Shown here piece after piece: positions 34,000 to 45,521 of a DNA stretch of 64,000 nucleotides (its first letter is position 1; every line of letters starts with the position of its first letter). The notes beneath the pieces are model-generated. The model was not told the origin of the DNA. It searched no databases and worked only from the letters and a program-made list of their open reading frames with translations. The DNA comes from Cladorhizidae sp. MBARI D1340-BT2. Lineage: Eukaryota > Porifera > Demospongiae > Poecilosclerida > Cladorhizidae. The stretch spans positions 24,166,311 to 24,230,310 of the forward strand of contig JAQNBH010000006.1 of NCBI GenBank assembly GCA_028752905.1, given 5' to 3'. Both the position numbers and the translations under genes were made by a program.

Positions 34000-35730
34000 G
34001 ATGACGGTTCATCACAAAAGTTATTTATAGTCCACATACAATAGGGCATGAAGTGTTTATTGTGCTAGTGGACTTTCATTATTGAAAAAACTTTTTGATA
34101 TGAAGTATTACATAGTGATAACATCAAATGGCATCTTCAACATTTGTTAGTTGGCCTAGCAATACTCTAGGGACAACTTGATCTTTCAGGGTCCCTCTTT
34201 TGCCTATTCTTCCAAATGCAGATAATTCACATGTTTTATGCTCCAAGGATTAGCAGCCATTCATTTAGGCAGCTTGCAAGTCGGTCCATTCCACCAATGG
34301 TCTTCTCATATATTGTGTCGGGAGAGAGTCATGTTGTGTAAGGGATTCCTGCAAGATTGACAGGAAGCTGTTCAACGTAAGGCATTTTTTCTAGGTGGTG
34401 GAGAAGAAAGCTGAAGAGAAGATTAGCCTGTGGGATTTTCTAGTGTCCACTTATAAAAATATGTACTTAGCACGGGAGTTAGGGGGAGGGGTGAAGGGTT
34501 TGAAGTGTGAAATATTTGCAGAAGATGACTATTAAAATAATCTCCTAGAAAGACCACTTTGCAATATTCAGTGATTATCCCTAAAAACAGGTGTCCTTAG
34601 TAATGGGGTATAATTTATTGTAAATTGATTTATCGGCTGTATGTGGCTGTTTATAGAGCATAAACACTCAATGCGAAGCAACTATCTGTTTTGCAACGTG
34701 TCGTTATTCAAATTTGCAAACAACACCTTCACCACCAGCCACTCCCTCTCTATTGAGCATTAGATAAACCACACCCTCATGATGAACCACATCCTAGATT
34801 GTTCCTCCCCCCCCACCCCATCCTCTAGTCACTTAACCGCACCTACAGATACTCCGATCTATCCTCCAGTGGCTCAACCAGTGGAATTGAGGGGGGGTTA
34901 AGGCGCACAGGAAATCTGTGAGGGAAAACTTGCCTAATTCATGTTCATACAAGAATTTGAAGAATTTGAAGTAAAATACCCATAACATCATCCCCCTCTC
35001 CCTGTGTGCCTGGTGTTATGGAGAATTGTTGCCAGTTTCTCTCTAGCAGAGAGCATAAGGACCCAGCATCAGGTTTTCCCCCCTGGGAACATAACATTGC
35101 CATTTCTGTTCAAAGAAGAATAGTACAATATATACTATATAGTATGGTGAAGAACAGTCTGAATATGTTGCTTTTATGTGTATGTACCATATCTATGCTC
35201 ACAAATCAAGCAATGGTCCTGGTTTATATATGAAAATGCAGCCAGTGCTGTATGTTTTCTGATTGAATTTTTTAATGTAGTTTTTGGAACTGCAGGTTGG
35301 AATGTGAAGTGGATTCCCACACACATGAAACTCATTTTACAGTACATCGCTTAGTCTTGAATAGTTATAACAACTCTGATTAATAGAGCTCCACAAACAC
35401 TACAGATTGAATCCCATTTTTATTAATTTTTAAAATGAACTTATGCTCATGTGAGGAGGTTTCTAAATAATAATTATATTAGAAGCACCTTGTGGGTGTG
35501 AGTTTTGGAGCTGCATAGATTATGTACACTTCATTGTATGGACTATTATAGAGAGCTCCAATGGTTAATCTTTAAGTGTATTATATTTTAATATTAAAAA
35601 TATTGCATAGTTATAGCTCTGCCAAAGTTACATGCAACCAAAGTGGGAGTACATCTACTTGAACTGGACCTAATTGTTGACCCTGATGGAAAGTGATAGC
35701 CCATTGAAGTATTTATCTGGGACTAGAGCA
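34000..35730. other. No gene seen
   Basis: Non-coding in appearance. 35360-35640 holds faint copies of the palindromic-element arm (GAGCT.CATAGATT.TGTA.ACTTCAT, TTATAGCTCTGCCAAAGTTAC), heavily diverged. Poly-C and poly-G runs occur at about 34808 and 34890. Confidence 0.35.
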
Positions 35731-35739
35731 AACCCTACT

Positions 35740-36250
35740 CTGTAAAAGTAGGGCAGGAGGCCACACCCCATGCACACATGCCTTACACATGTGAAGGACG
35801 GGCATGAGACCACAGCACATGCAGCCATGCATTATATATGAGAAGGAAGGTGAGGAGTCGACACCACATGCAACCATTCTTTATAGCTACATGTATGGGT
35901 AGGGCAGGCAGCTCACCCCATGCATTATACATGCATTGAAGGGAAGTTGTCCACACTCCATGCAAACATATGTCATATACAGTTAGGAGGAGCAGCATCT
36001 AAAGAAAGGTAGGAGGCCACACCCCGTACTTGTAAACTATTAATGAAAGGGCTGGGACTCATGCCTTATGCAAGCATGACATGCCATCATGACCTTTAGA
36101 AGGGCAAGAAGTCTTACGTCATGCAACCTTGCCTTACGGAAGAGCAATAGGCCTCACCTTATGCAGCCAAGCCTTTAAACATGTAAAGGAGTGGCACAAC
36201 ACCCTCTAGTGACCACACCTTACTAATATAATGGACCATGCCTTATACAT
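35740..36250. repeat. Degenerate tandem repeat, about 55-60 bp
   Basis: Roughly eight diverged copies built from GGCCACACCCCATGCA, CATGCCTTATACATG and a GAAGG-rich part. Confidence 0.7.
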
Positions 36251-36449
36251 GTTGAGGAACAGTGGGTTAATTTTCATCTGAAAGTTCTAATGCTGGTCAT
36301 CCATTACTGGGGGTACTTGCCAAGAAGAAGAAAAAAATTATGTTCGCTATTTTACTGACTTTTTAGCTGAAGATATAGCAGTTTTATCCCAATATCATTA
36401 TGTGACAGCGCCAGATATGACTATCATAGAGCATAACATTTTATTGTTG

Positions 36450-36640
36450 CATAGTCCACGCTTTCTACAGCTGGTAAGGTGAAGGTTTCTTGCATTTGGT
36501 ACGCCAGAAAAGAACTAGTTATATTGACTATAACTTGATAGGTGATAATAAGTGGTAATTTGCAACAACCAAGTACGTCTACAAGCACTTCACAAGATTA
36601 GAGAAATACTAAACGTAAAATGGTCCTTAAAGTAGTGGGG
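36450..36640. repeat. Cassette part E1, inverted copy
   Basis: Reverse complement of 30190-30425, with moderate divergence. Confidence 0.7.
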
Positions 36641-37029
36641 GACTTTACACCTGATTTTGACAGGACTGCAATAACTCCAGAATGCAACAACTATGAGGTT
36701 GATTTTTGGGTCAAAGATTTCTTTACCCCCCTAGAATCATTAGATATAATAGCTGGAATGTGGTGTCCTTAACCAGTTGAGCTAAGAGCCCTTTGTCTGG
36801 TCTCTGGTTTATTACTTATCATAGTAACAGGTTGTAGCACATTCAGGCATGCATATGCAAAGGTAAACTGCTGATCCTCAACCCCTCTTGAGATCTTGAG
36901 ATACCGGTATTCTATTATTGTATAGTGTTGTTAAATATGTGCCCCCTCCCTCCCCCCTCAACTCAATCATAAATGCAGCCCTGAATAGTACTTAAAAGTA
37001 GACCCCAGTGATGGACAGTTACTTACAAG

Positions 37030-37325
37030 CATAGTAGGTCTATACACTGCTTACTTATACCAGTTGGCTGACCTTTACCCCTGGTTGCTTGTTACAGCTG
37101 CCTGCGGTTAGGGAGGTGATGTAACTGGTGATCTGTAGCAAAGTGCATGATTGTGCATATGTACACAATGCTAGTGATTGTGAGTAGTTTACTGTTTGCC
37201 CTCCTCTCCATGATTGATTCTACCCAACCTCATATAGCATCCCTGTTTCTCTTGCCACATCTGTGGAGCTAGTTGTCTACTGCATCACACTGTTGAAGGC
37301 TTCTACTAACTTCATTTGAGAGCGA
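37030..37325. repeat. Cassette part D3, inverted copy
   Basis: Reverse complement of 23583-23790. It shows CCCTCCTCTCCATGATTGAT and ACCCAACCTCATATAGCATC. Confidence 0.7.
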
Positions 37326-37429
37326 CCCCCTTGCCCAACTGGTTCTGATGGAGGTCTTGCTAGTATAGTAAATGATTAATTTTGGGGGAGACAGGTCATT
37401 TTATAATAAAAAACAAAAACAAGTGGGGT

Positions 37430-38110
37430 ACCACTTTATAGCTCCATAGATTCTGTAAACTTCATGGTATGTACTTGATATATAGCTCAAAAGATAGCGC
37501 TCTGTGTACTTTATTTCAATACTATATTTTTCATGCGTATAACTATAGCCAAGTTACTGGAACTAAAGTGGAGGGATCCTAAAACCTGAATGCCTGATTT
37601 TGCCGCATAAATATCTCCAGATTGCCAAGTGCTAGAGAGTTGAAATTAATACCAGTGACTAGAAGAAGCTCTACTCTATGCAATAAGCGTTTTGATGAGG
37701 CGCTAAAATGTAAGTACGTGGTCAAATGCTCGGTTGTAAAATGAATTTTGTTAAAATTCCATAAAATTCATTTTCCACCTGTGCGCTTGCTTGACCAGTA
37801 CTTACATTTTAGCGCCTAATAAAAAATAGAGTAGGGCTTTCTCTAGCCACTGGTGCTAATTTCAACTCTCTAACACTTGGCAATCTGGAGATATTTATGT
37901 GGCAAAATCAGGCATACAGGTTTTGAGGCTCCCTCCACTTTAGTTCCAGTAACCTGCCTATAGTTATTATATGAAAAATATTTTAGTATCAAAGCGAGCA
38001 TATGGAGAGACCAATCTTTTGAGCTATATATCAAGTCCATAATGAAGTTTACAGAATCTATGGCGCTATAAAGTGGTAACCACAAGTTTGTTTTTATATG
38101 CACCTGCACC
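37430..38110. mobile_element. Palindromic (long inverted repeat) element
   Basis: Two arms of about 320-340 bp face each other around 37755. The left arm contains CTCCATAGATTCTGTAAACT, CAAGTTACTGGAACTAAAG and TGGCAATC-type blocks in inverted orientation to the right arm (37760-38090). The centre is AAATGAATTTTGTTAAAATT. No ORF of note. A single arm of the same family lies at 40690-41040 and a faint one at 35.4-35.6 kb, so this is a dispersed foldback family. Confidence 0.8.
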
Positions 38111-38343
38111 CCTAACAAACTCACAGTTGACTACTTGCTAACTGATCAATGATGTTTATATTTTGTAGGAATGATTCTATCACAGGTTAAGTGTTGTAAA
38201 ACATAGTAAAATCATTGGGTAATATTTTGTAAGGATATACATGTAACCCTGTCTATGTGTCGTGTAACACCATCTGTTATGTGTTATGATGGAGAAAGAA
38301 GCTTTAATTTTTTAATGTAATACCATATTATTTCATTAACTGA

Positions 38344-38872
38344 TTCACCTTTTTAAGCTGATATCTTCAAATTGGGACATTCATCATAAAACGTGCTAAA
38401 AACCAGATTTTTTACTGGACCTGTGCCGATGATTACAGCATTATTACATTAAACTTTATTTCTTGTTCTAGTTTGTGGGAGTGGGTGGAGGAAGCGATAA
38501 AAATATAGAAATGAATAAAACTGATTGACAAGCAAAAAATTGCCATCATAAACTGTCCCTTCCTTACCTTTCCTGCTGTCTCTGCAAGCCAATGAAAGCT
38601 GTATATTCACCTTTAAGCTGATATCTTCTAATTGGGACATTCATCATAAAACGTGCTAAAAACCAGATATTTAACTGGACCTGTGCAGATGATTACAGCA
38701 TTATTACATTAAACTTTATTTCTTGTTCTAGTTTGTGGGAGTGGGTGGAGGAAGCGATAAAAATATAGAAATGAATAAAACTGATTGACAAGCAAAAAAT
38801 TGCCATCATAAACTGTCCCTTCCTTACCTTTGCTGCTGTCTCTGCAAGCCAATGAAAGCTGTATATTCACCT
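38344..38872. repeat. 260-bp tandem duplication
   Basis: Two copies with period 260 (AATTGGGACATTCATC at 38369 and again 260 bp later), nearly identical. Each copy ends in the outer edge of cassette part D2 (inverted), so the duplication arose after that cassette was in place. Confidence 0.9.
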
Positions 38873-39295
38873 ATGCTAGCCTGAAATCCCTCAGAATATC
38901 TTCTCTCTTTAGAAGAAAATGCACTCCTGGTTGGATTTCTGTATCAGCATCTAGTATGGTTATGCATTGAAGGTGCTAGCAAATATCATGAGGCAAAGAG
39001 TTACCCTCTACAAATTTCTCCTGGAAAAGTTGGGCATTAGTAGTAGCTAGCTGTTCTGACAGCAATAAGGGTAGCATTACCTTTACTAGAGTTTACAGGA
39101 TCCCATCCAAGCACAAAAAAGTCAACTAACAAGTGTAGCATACTAATCTCAATGGAAGCAAGTCAGCATTTTTTCTCCGTAACTAGTGATCCCTTATCAA
39201 CATACTTATGTAAGCCAGAAATTGATTAAATCATATTACCCACAGAGATCAGAATGCTCACTTAGCTCCCATCAAGCTCAAATGCACTCTCCCTG
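38800..39295. repeat. Cassette part D2, inverted copy
   Basis: Reverse complement of 22540-23060, ending at GAGATCAGAATGCTCACTT. Confidence 0.7.
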
Positions 39296-39499
39296 CGTCA
39301 TCCATCATTGTCCGTGGGACGGGATCCAGGATGAACTATTTGAAAGTTAATGCTATCCTTTCTGGTGTTAAAACCTTCACAAGTTTTACATCCCAGATGC
39401 CACTGCAAAGATCTTGCTCTATCGTGGCCCAAATCAGCAGAAGACTGTAAACAATGTATCAAAGGACACTAACTCATTTCTCAAAGTCTAAACTATTGA

Positions 39500-40560
39500 G
39501 AGAGTTTACTGGTATAGGCACAAGTAGCCTAGTGTAGGAAAAACAGCTTGCTAAAACAGCAGAATGCCCATAAAGATTCCTTCGAGGACAGTGGTTGCGA
39601 TCAGCGATTGGTAACAGCATTTTTCTTGTCAAACCAGACTTGTTAATAATAACCTCCCTTTCAATTGCAACCACCCTTCAAATAGAAATTGCAGGTAGAT
39701 GGACTGAAGTAAATATTATCTGCAGTTGCTATTAGAAAATATATAGAAATTTTATCCCTAGCCACATTTCCTTTAGGTAGGTTTGGGTCTTTCCATTCAC
39801 ATCCTTTATACTTGCTTGCAAAACTGATTAAGTTATGATTTTAAAAGCCTTAAGACCATTTTAGATCAGTTCTTGTAAGTTGCTAGAGTATTAAGAGGCA
39901 CCTGTACATACTCCACCCTCTAATGCTGCAGGGATAACTAATGTTGTTCTAATGCTGCTGGTACGAAGCAGCCACCATACTAGAGCTTGGAATAACAATC
40001 CCATTGAAGAGACACCTCCCACACACGTGCATGTACTTGACTGTCAAATGCTGAACGTTCTATTAAGTAGCATTTAGGGGGCCTAACTTGTACCACTTTT
40101 GTCTATAAAAATATTTTAGTTTCCTAAACTGTAGTTGTTAAGCCTCTCATGTTTAGTTACCTAATGTTCTTAAGTTAAGTTATGGTATCTTGCTATGAAG
40201 CGCACTGTTCTCAAAGTCCTTGAAACATGCACCAATTATGAACATGTGAACAAGCTTCATGATTAGTGTAACATATTTCCCAGAACATTGAGGCAAGAAT
40301 TGTAATAGCATAACCAGGCCTATTTATAGCTGCAACTCTCTGTAACTGTCCACAGTTTCCTAACGAGTATCTTGCTGCTCCATCATGACATTTGCAACCT
40401 TTCCCAAGTGATCTAGTGGCACAGGCAGCTCCTCCTGCACGTCCTCTAAATTGCCAAAAACATTTCCCAATGTCCCAATGATGGTATAACTGGATCGTAA
40501 AGGATATCAACATTGAGCCTGTCACAAGAATTGCATATTTCATGATAACTGATCTTCAAA
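39500..40560. repeat. Cassette part E2, inverted copy
   Basis: Reverse complement of 30930-31900, with moderate divergence. The two arms are 7.6 kb apart. Confidence 0.75.
40211..40543 (-). CDS. Hypothetical Cys-rich ORF in E2
   Basis: 110 codons on the minus strand. It starts MKYAILVTGSMLISFTIQL, which could act as a signal peptide or membrane segment. A glycine- and cysteine-rich region follows (GRAGGAACATRSLGKGCKC, ARYSLGNCGQLQRVAAINR). The central frame is also visible at about 30985-31085 (plus) and 52508-52570 (plus), so the reading frame is the most conserved feature of the repeat. No domain is recognised. It may be one exon of a longer gene. Confidence 0.3.
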   Translation of the reverse strand: MKYAILVTGSMLISFTIQLYHHWDIGKCFWQFRGRAGGAACATRSLGKGCKCHDGAARYSLGNCGQLQRVAAINRPGYAITILASMFWEICYTNHEACSHVHNWCMFQGL

Positions 40561-40689
40561 TGGTTTTATAGTTGAATATACTTTGCTGAATAAAACCAAT
40601 TGCAAAGAATGCAGGATGGACCATCTATAGGTCGTTACATCATGTCAGGAGCCACGGTACTTAATTTAATATGGCTTGGGAGACTTATG

Positions 40690-41045
40690 AATTTCATTCA
40701 TTTTCCACCCGCACGCTTGACTACGTACTTACATTTTAGCGCCTAATGAAAATTGTAATTGTATAGAGTAGGGCTTCCTGTAGCCACTGGTGCTAATTTC
40801 AACTCTCTAGCACTTGGCAATCTGGAGATATTTACGCACCAAAATCAGGCATTCAGGTTTTTGAGGATCCTTCCACTTGTAGCTCCTGTAACATGGCTAT
40901 AGTTATATCTATGAAAAATACTTTAGTATCAACATAGAGCACACAGAGAGACATATCTTTTGAGCTGTATATAAAGTCCATAACATGAAGTTTGCAGAAT
41001 CTATGGAGCTATACATGGTAACCACAAGTTTTTTTATAAAAATTT
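40690..41045. repeat. Single arm of the palindromic element family
   Basis: It matches the right arm of 37430-38110 (CTTACATTTTAGCGCCTAAT, GGCAATCTGGAGATATTTA, ATGGTAACCACAAG). Confidence 0.8.
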
Positions 41046-42152
41046 TTTTAATGCACTGGTCATCCCTGACAAACTCCCAGTTGACTCATTGCGAACTGGT
41101 GATGTTTATATTTGGTAAGAGTGATTCTATCACAGGTTAAGTATTGATTTGAGTGCGGATGTAATCCTGTGTAAGTGCCTTAGAACTGTCCATTAATTTG
41201 GAAATGCAAATTCAGCTGCGATTGTGTCAATTTTATACCTGGAACAGACTAGCTAGCCAGATGTGAGACAAAACTTTCTTCTTTCTGATGAAGACTGAAG
41301 TATTTCTGTTGAACTGTTAGGACTAAAAAACAAACAGATTTAGTTAAAGAGAATCCTTGAATTTGCTTAGGGTAAGTTGCTCTGTAACTAATTGATACCG
41401 ACAGACAAAAACTAACCTTGTTTTGCACTTTTATTTTCTTTCTTTTTTCCAGTTCCTGTGTGAGTAATTAGTTCTGTGCAGTTCAAAATCTCATTATAAT
41501 AATATACTAGAACTTTATTTAAATCCGCTTTTTTGTTCAACTGAGAGTAATCGTACAAGTTTGAATAAATTTAGAAGTGTACTAGTATTATGCATAATAT
41601 GATGTAATGTTACATGTTTTACCTTCTTGTACGTAACCTGATATTCATCTCCCTCCTCTTGATGTTCGGACTCTCCTCACATTTGGTGAGTATTTGAATC
41701 TACAATAATCATCCCCAACATCTTGCAATGTGCATAATACAACTACTTATTGTTGGTGGTAATAATACCCACAACTGTCTATATCTCAACTCTCTTAACA
41801 TGGTGTCATAATGCGCTCAGGATGCTACACACAAAACTAGATGCTATGGGTACATTTTCCTCTGTAAGTTAAAACTAGACCAACAACAGCTGTCTTTGCA
41901 TGGAACTTGAGCTCTATGTTGAATGAGCTCTATACTGGGAGGTAGCAACAGCGAACCTAATTTCTGCTGCATTATATGTTTAGTTTGTTCTTGCTCTAGT
42001 ACAGGCAGCATTCAGCAGTGAAGCTAGATATATTTAATGGGAACTCTTAAGGGTGTGGATCTTGCTGTTCTTTTACTATTATAGTCTACTAGATAATGAC
42101 AGGCTTAGATAATTTATCCACTAAAGCTTTGGATGTAGTACCTAGCCCTTAT
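41046..42152. other. No gene seen
   Basis: AT-rich flank of the hAT element. No exon or repeat partner was recognised. Confidence 0.35.
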
Positions 42153-45122
42153 CATGGGCGTACATGGATTTCTGGGGGTTCTGCAGAACACCCCTTTCAT
42201 TTTAATGATATTCATTGGAATGTGTTTGTGTGTGTTTTGCCCTCTCAGATTTCATTTCAGACAATGGCTCACTTCATTAATATAATTTTAATTATACATA
42301 GGTACATTGATAGTGTTAAATAAAGTGGAAACAAAATTACAATAACTTAGGGCTAGGCTTTGCCCTAGCCCTAGCCCTTGACCATGGGGGAGGGGAAAAT
42401 GAGAACCCAACGAATGTACTTTCTAAAGAAAGCCCACAACCCCCCCATGCAAATAAGACCAATCTGCTCAGGGTGCTCGGGTCCCACCGAGGGGCTGTCT
42501 GGTTGGATGGACTTTGTCCTTCGATCGGTTAATGAGCTAATCATTGCACAGTTACACATCAAGCTACGTGAGCATTAATAGTAGTTGTGGAACTAATGAG
42601 CTACAACTCTGCCATGAAGAGGCAACGACAAAATATGGACATCAGGTAATTTTTCAAAATAACAGCCATTGAGGATGAAGATAAGAGAAATTATTGCTAG
42701 CTATTTAGCTTGAAGCCTGTACACTTGATAAACCAATCTCATTTATTCAGATTCTAGTGAACCTCAGTCTGATCTGGATCATTCTGAAATCAGTACCACA
42801 CTGGAAAGCTGACATGAAGATGAAGTTCCTATAGTTAATGAATGCTCAAGTGGAAGTGCCGAAGGACCAGAATCGTATGTTTATTATCTGCAAATAGGTC
42901 TATTGATGATGCTGCTAGTTTAATAAATGAGCTTTCTAGTGGTGCTAGATACTGTCACCACGATGTACAATTGCCTAGTGTCCTTACTGGCACCTTATTA
43001 CCTAGCTATCACCAAAAGTTTAACATATTTTGGCTCAGTAAATATCCTTGGCTAGTCTTCAGTTCTAAGGTAGATGGTGTATTTTGTCCTCTGTTTCTTC
43101 CATCTAGCCAATGTAAAGATAAAGGTTACCTGGTAATTAAGCCTTTTTCTAACTGGATCAAGATGAGTTGCACTTTGAGTAATCATCCGAAGCTTCAATA
43201 CCATCGTGATTGTTTGCAGCAAGCATATGCACAATTGAAAATCCAGCATCACGAGTAGATGTAATGACAAGCACTACTGCTGTTCAAAAGGAAATTAGGC
43301 AATACTGAGGCAAATTGTTTGAGCAATTCTTTTTTTAGGCAAACAGGGTATTGCATTTCGTGGAAAGTTAGAGGATGTTGCATCGTCAAAGAATGCAGGA
43401 AACTTTTTAGCACTGCTAAAATCTTTTGCGGGGACAGACAGTATTTTATATGAGCATCTTTATTGTACCGAGGCAAAGAATGCAACACACTTATCACCAG
43501 GGACTCAAAATGTAATTATTAATATTATAGGCTATGATATGATTCTTGCCAAAACAATATCTGAAATAAAAGAAGCAAAATATTTTTCCGTTCTAGCTGA
43601 TGAGGTTTCATGTCACAATGTAGAGCATTTGCACATATGCCTTCACTTTGTTGATGGCCATGGTGACATTCGAGAAGAGTATGTTTCATTTGTAAAACTT
43701 GAGAGAGTCCGAGCAGCTGATGTAGCAAATGCCATTATACAGACCTTGGAGGGGCTTGGCTTATCACTGAGTGATTTGCGAGGACAAGGGTATGATGGGG
43801 CCTCAATGATGAGTGGGGAGATAGCTGTTGTGCAGGCATTACTTCGAGAGAAGCATCCCAAGGCATTGTACACCCATTGTGCAAGTTCTTCCATAATCTG
43901 GCTATCATAAGTTCCTGTTCTGTTCCACCTATAAGGAACTGTGTAATTCAGATAAAAGGTTTCACATTATGGATAAAGGATTCAGCTAAAAGAGAGGGTC
44001 TCCTTAAAGCAATCATTCAGAAGAGGTCTCAGATTGGCACAAAGCAGTCTTCAATAATCAACGTTTGCATTACTCGATGGGTAGAGAACATCAATGGCTG
44101 GGAGCGTTTCTGTCTATATCATCCTTTTCTAATTGAAATGTGTGAGATAGTACTCGATGGAAATAGTGAATTTGTGAACTATAAAGATGGTTGGACTACT
44201 GATGATAAGAAAAATGCTCTTGCATATATGAAAACATTGGAGTCCTTGGCATATTTGTATTCCCTAGTCACTCTCTTTAGGTCTGTTAAAGAAGCTGTTG
44301 TTAAATTACAAGAAAGTGCCAAGACCTTACCTCTGGAGTGACAATAGTACAAGAGACTGTTGCAATGAATTTAAAAGAGATAGAGCAGATGTTGATAATT
44401 TTTCACAGCGTATCTTTCGGCATCAGTCCAATATAACTATTTCGATGCCACGCACAACTCAGCATCGTCTCAATCCACTAATTCAGTTGAGGATTATTTT
44501 AAATGGGCTGTAGTTATCCCTCTTCTTGACCACATTATACATCAATATTTACTAAGCATACCAACCAGGTAGCTTCATTGCAATACCTCTTGCCCATCCA
44601 TATCACTACTTCATCCTTTATTAATATTGAACCTGCTGTTACTTTCTATTCTGAAGATCTACCAAATGTGAGTATACTTGATGAAGAGTTACATCGCTGG
44701 AAGTCAAGGTGGCTACAAATTTAACCAGAGGAGCATCCTCAAAATCTGAGTGAATCGCTTAAACTCTGCTGCCTCAAAACCCTTCCAAATGTCCCTTTTG
44801 AACCTTTTTGCTACACTCCCACTCAGTTACCATATTTGTGAACGATCTGCTTCCACACTTCGATGTTAAAAAAAGTGAGGAAAGACTCAGTGCCTTAGCA
44901 TTAATACTGGAATGGATCGATACTGTTGCAAACTTTACGTAGAACAACATCTCTGTAAATATTTTTGGAGTTTCCACGATTTGTGCTGGATGGGGCTTTG
45001 TGCTGGATGGGGCATATATATTTCCCTCTTGCACTATATATCCTCACCATGGCTTTCAGCCACATGATCCACTTCCGACATAATACATAACCCCCCTTTT
45101 CAAAAGACTGCGTACGCCCCTG
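42153..45122 (+). mobile_element. hAT transposon, nearly full length
   Basis: The left end CATGGGCGTAC and the reverse of the right end CAGGGGCGTACG form a short hAT-type terminal inverted repeat; CAGGGGCG-type ends are usual for hAT. CTTAT occurs immediately outside both ends (42148-42152 and 45123-45127), a partial match to the 8-bp target duplication expected. It contains the transposase remnant in the same orientation. Confidence 0.7.
42606..44946 (+). pseudogene. hAT transposase (DUF4371/ZMYM-like)
   Basis: A short first exon (MKRQRQNMDIR, donor GTAATT) is followed by an acidic segment from about 42751, then SSLINEL-like sequence and KYPWLVFSSKVDGVFCPLF, the TTF-type zinc-finger region. 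A broken link precedes LGKQGIAFRGKLEDV and FSVLADEVSCHNVEHLHICL (first catalytic Asp region), then SDLRGQGYDGASMMSG (second Asp). The C-terminal dimerisation part is visible only in pieces (ERSAS near 44840, ALALILEWIDTVANF near 44896). Frameshifts and stops occur near 42810, 43256, 43320, 43900 and 44340. It would act as a nuclear cut-and-paste transposase, but it is dead. Confidence 0.75.
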
Positions 45123-45521
45123 CTTATAAGCTTCTTAAACTAGCCTTATTCCTACTAGGACAGCTTCTCAGGCTCTTCTACTTGGCACACTTGTAGATCT
45201 TGGATAGATAACCAATTATATCAACACAGCTCTGGGCTACTTTCCGGGAAAGTAAATTGGATGATTTTACAATTTTTTTAAAATCAATCAGCTATCTTGT
45301 AAACCGCCTCCTGTGTGATTTACTAGGTTGCTTCTATCACATTCCCAGTGCCCCCAGAAGTTGCAAACCTTTACAAGTGGGTACTGAGCAGCTGCTTGCT
45401 TTACAGCTGTACTCAAAGTTCTTTAGATAGAGGAGCTATTGATTTAGTTAAGAGCTTTGTAAAGTTTGGCGTTATCAGATTACAACAGATAGCAAGTTTA
45501 ATTAAATATTGTGGTGTGTAA
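45123..45521. other. Gap between the hAT and piggyBac elements
   Basis: No coding motif. TTTAATTAAA at about 45498 lies just ahead of the piggyBac ATG, but a TTAA boundary with inverted ends could not be shown. Confidence 0.3.

Noticed and set aside
42350..42380. Telomere-like CCCTAG repeats
   Set aside because: Only a few copies of CCCTAG occur, internal to a hAT element and again near 56720. They are too short and of the wrong unit for animal telomeres (TTAGGG).
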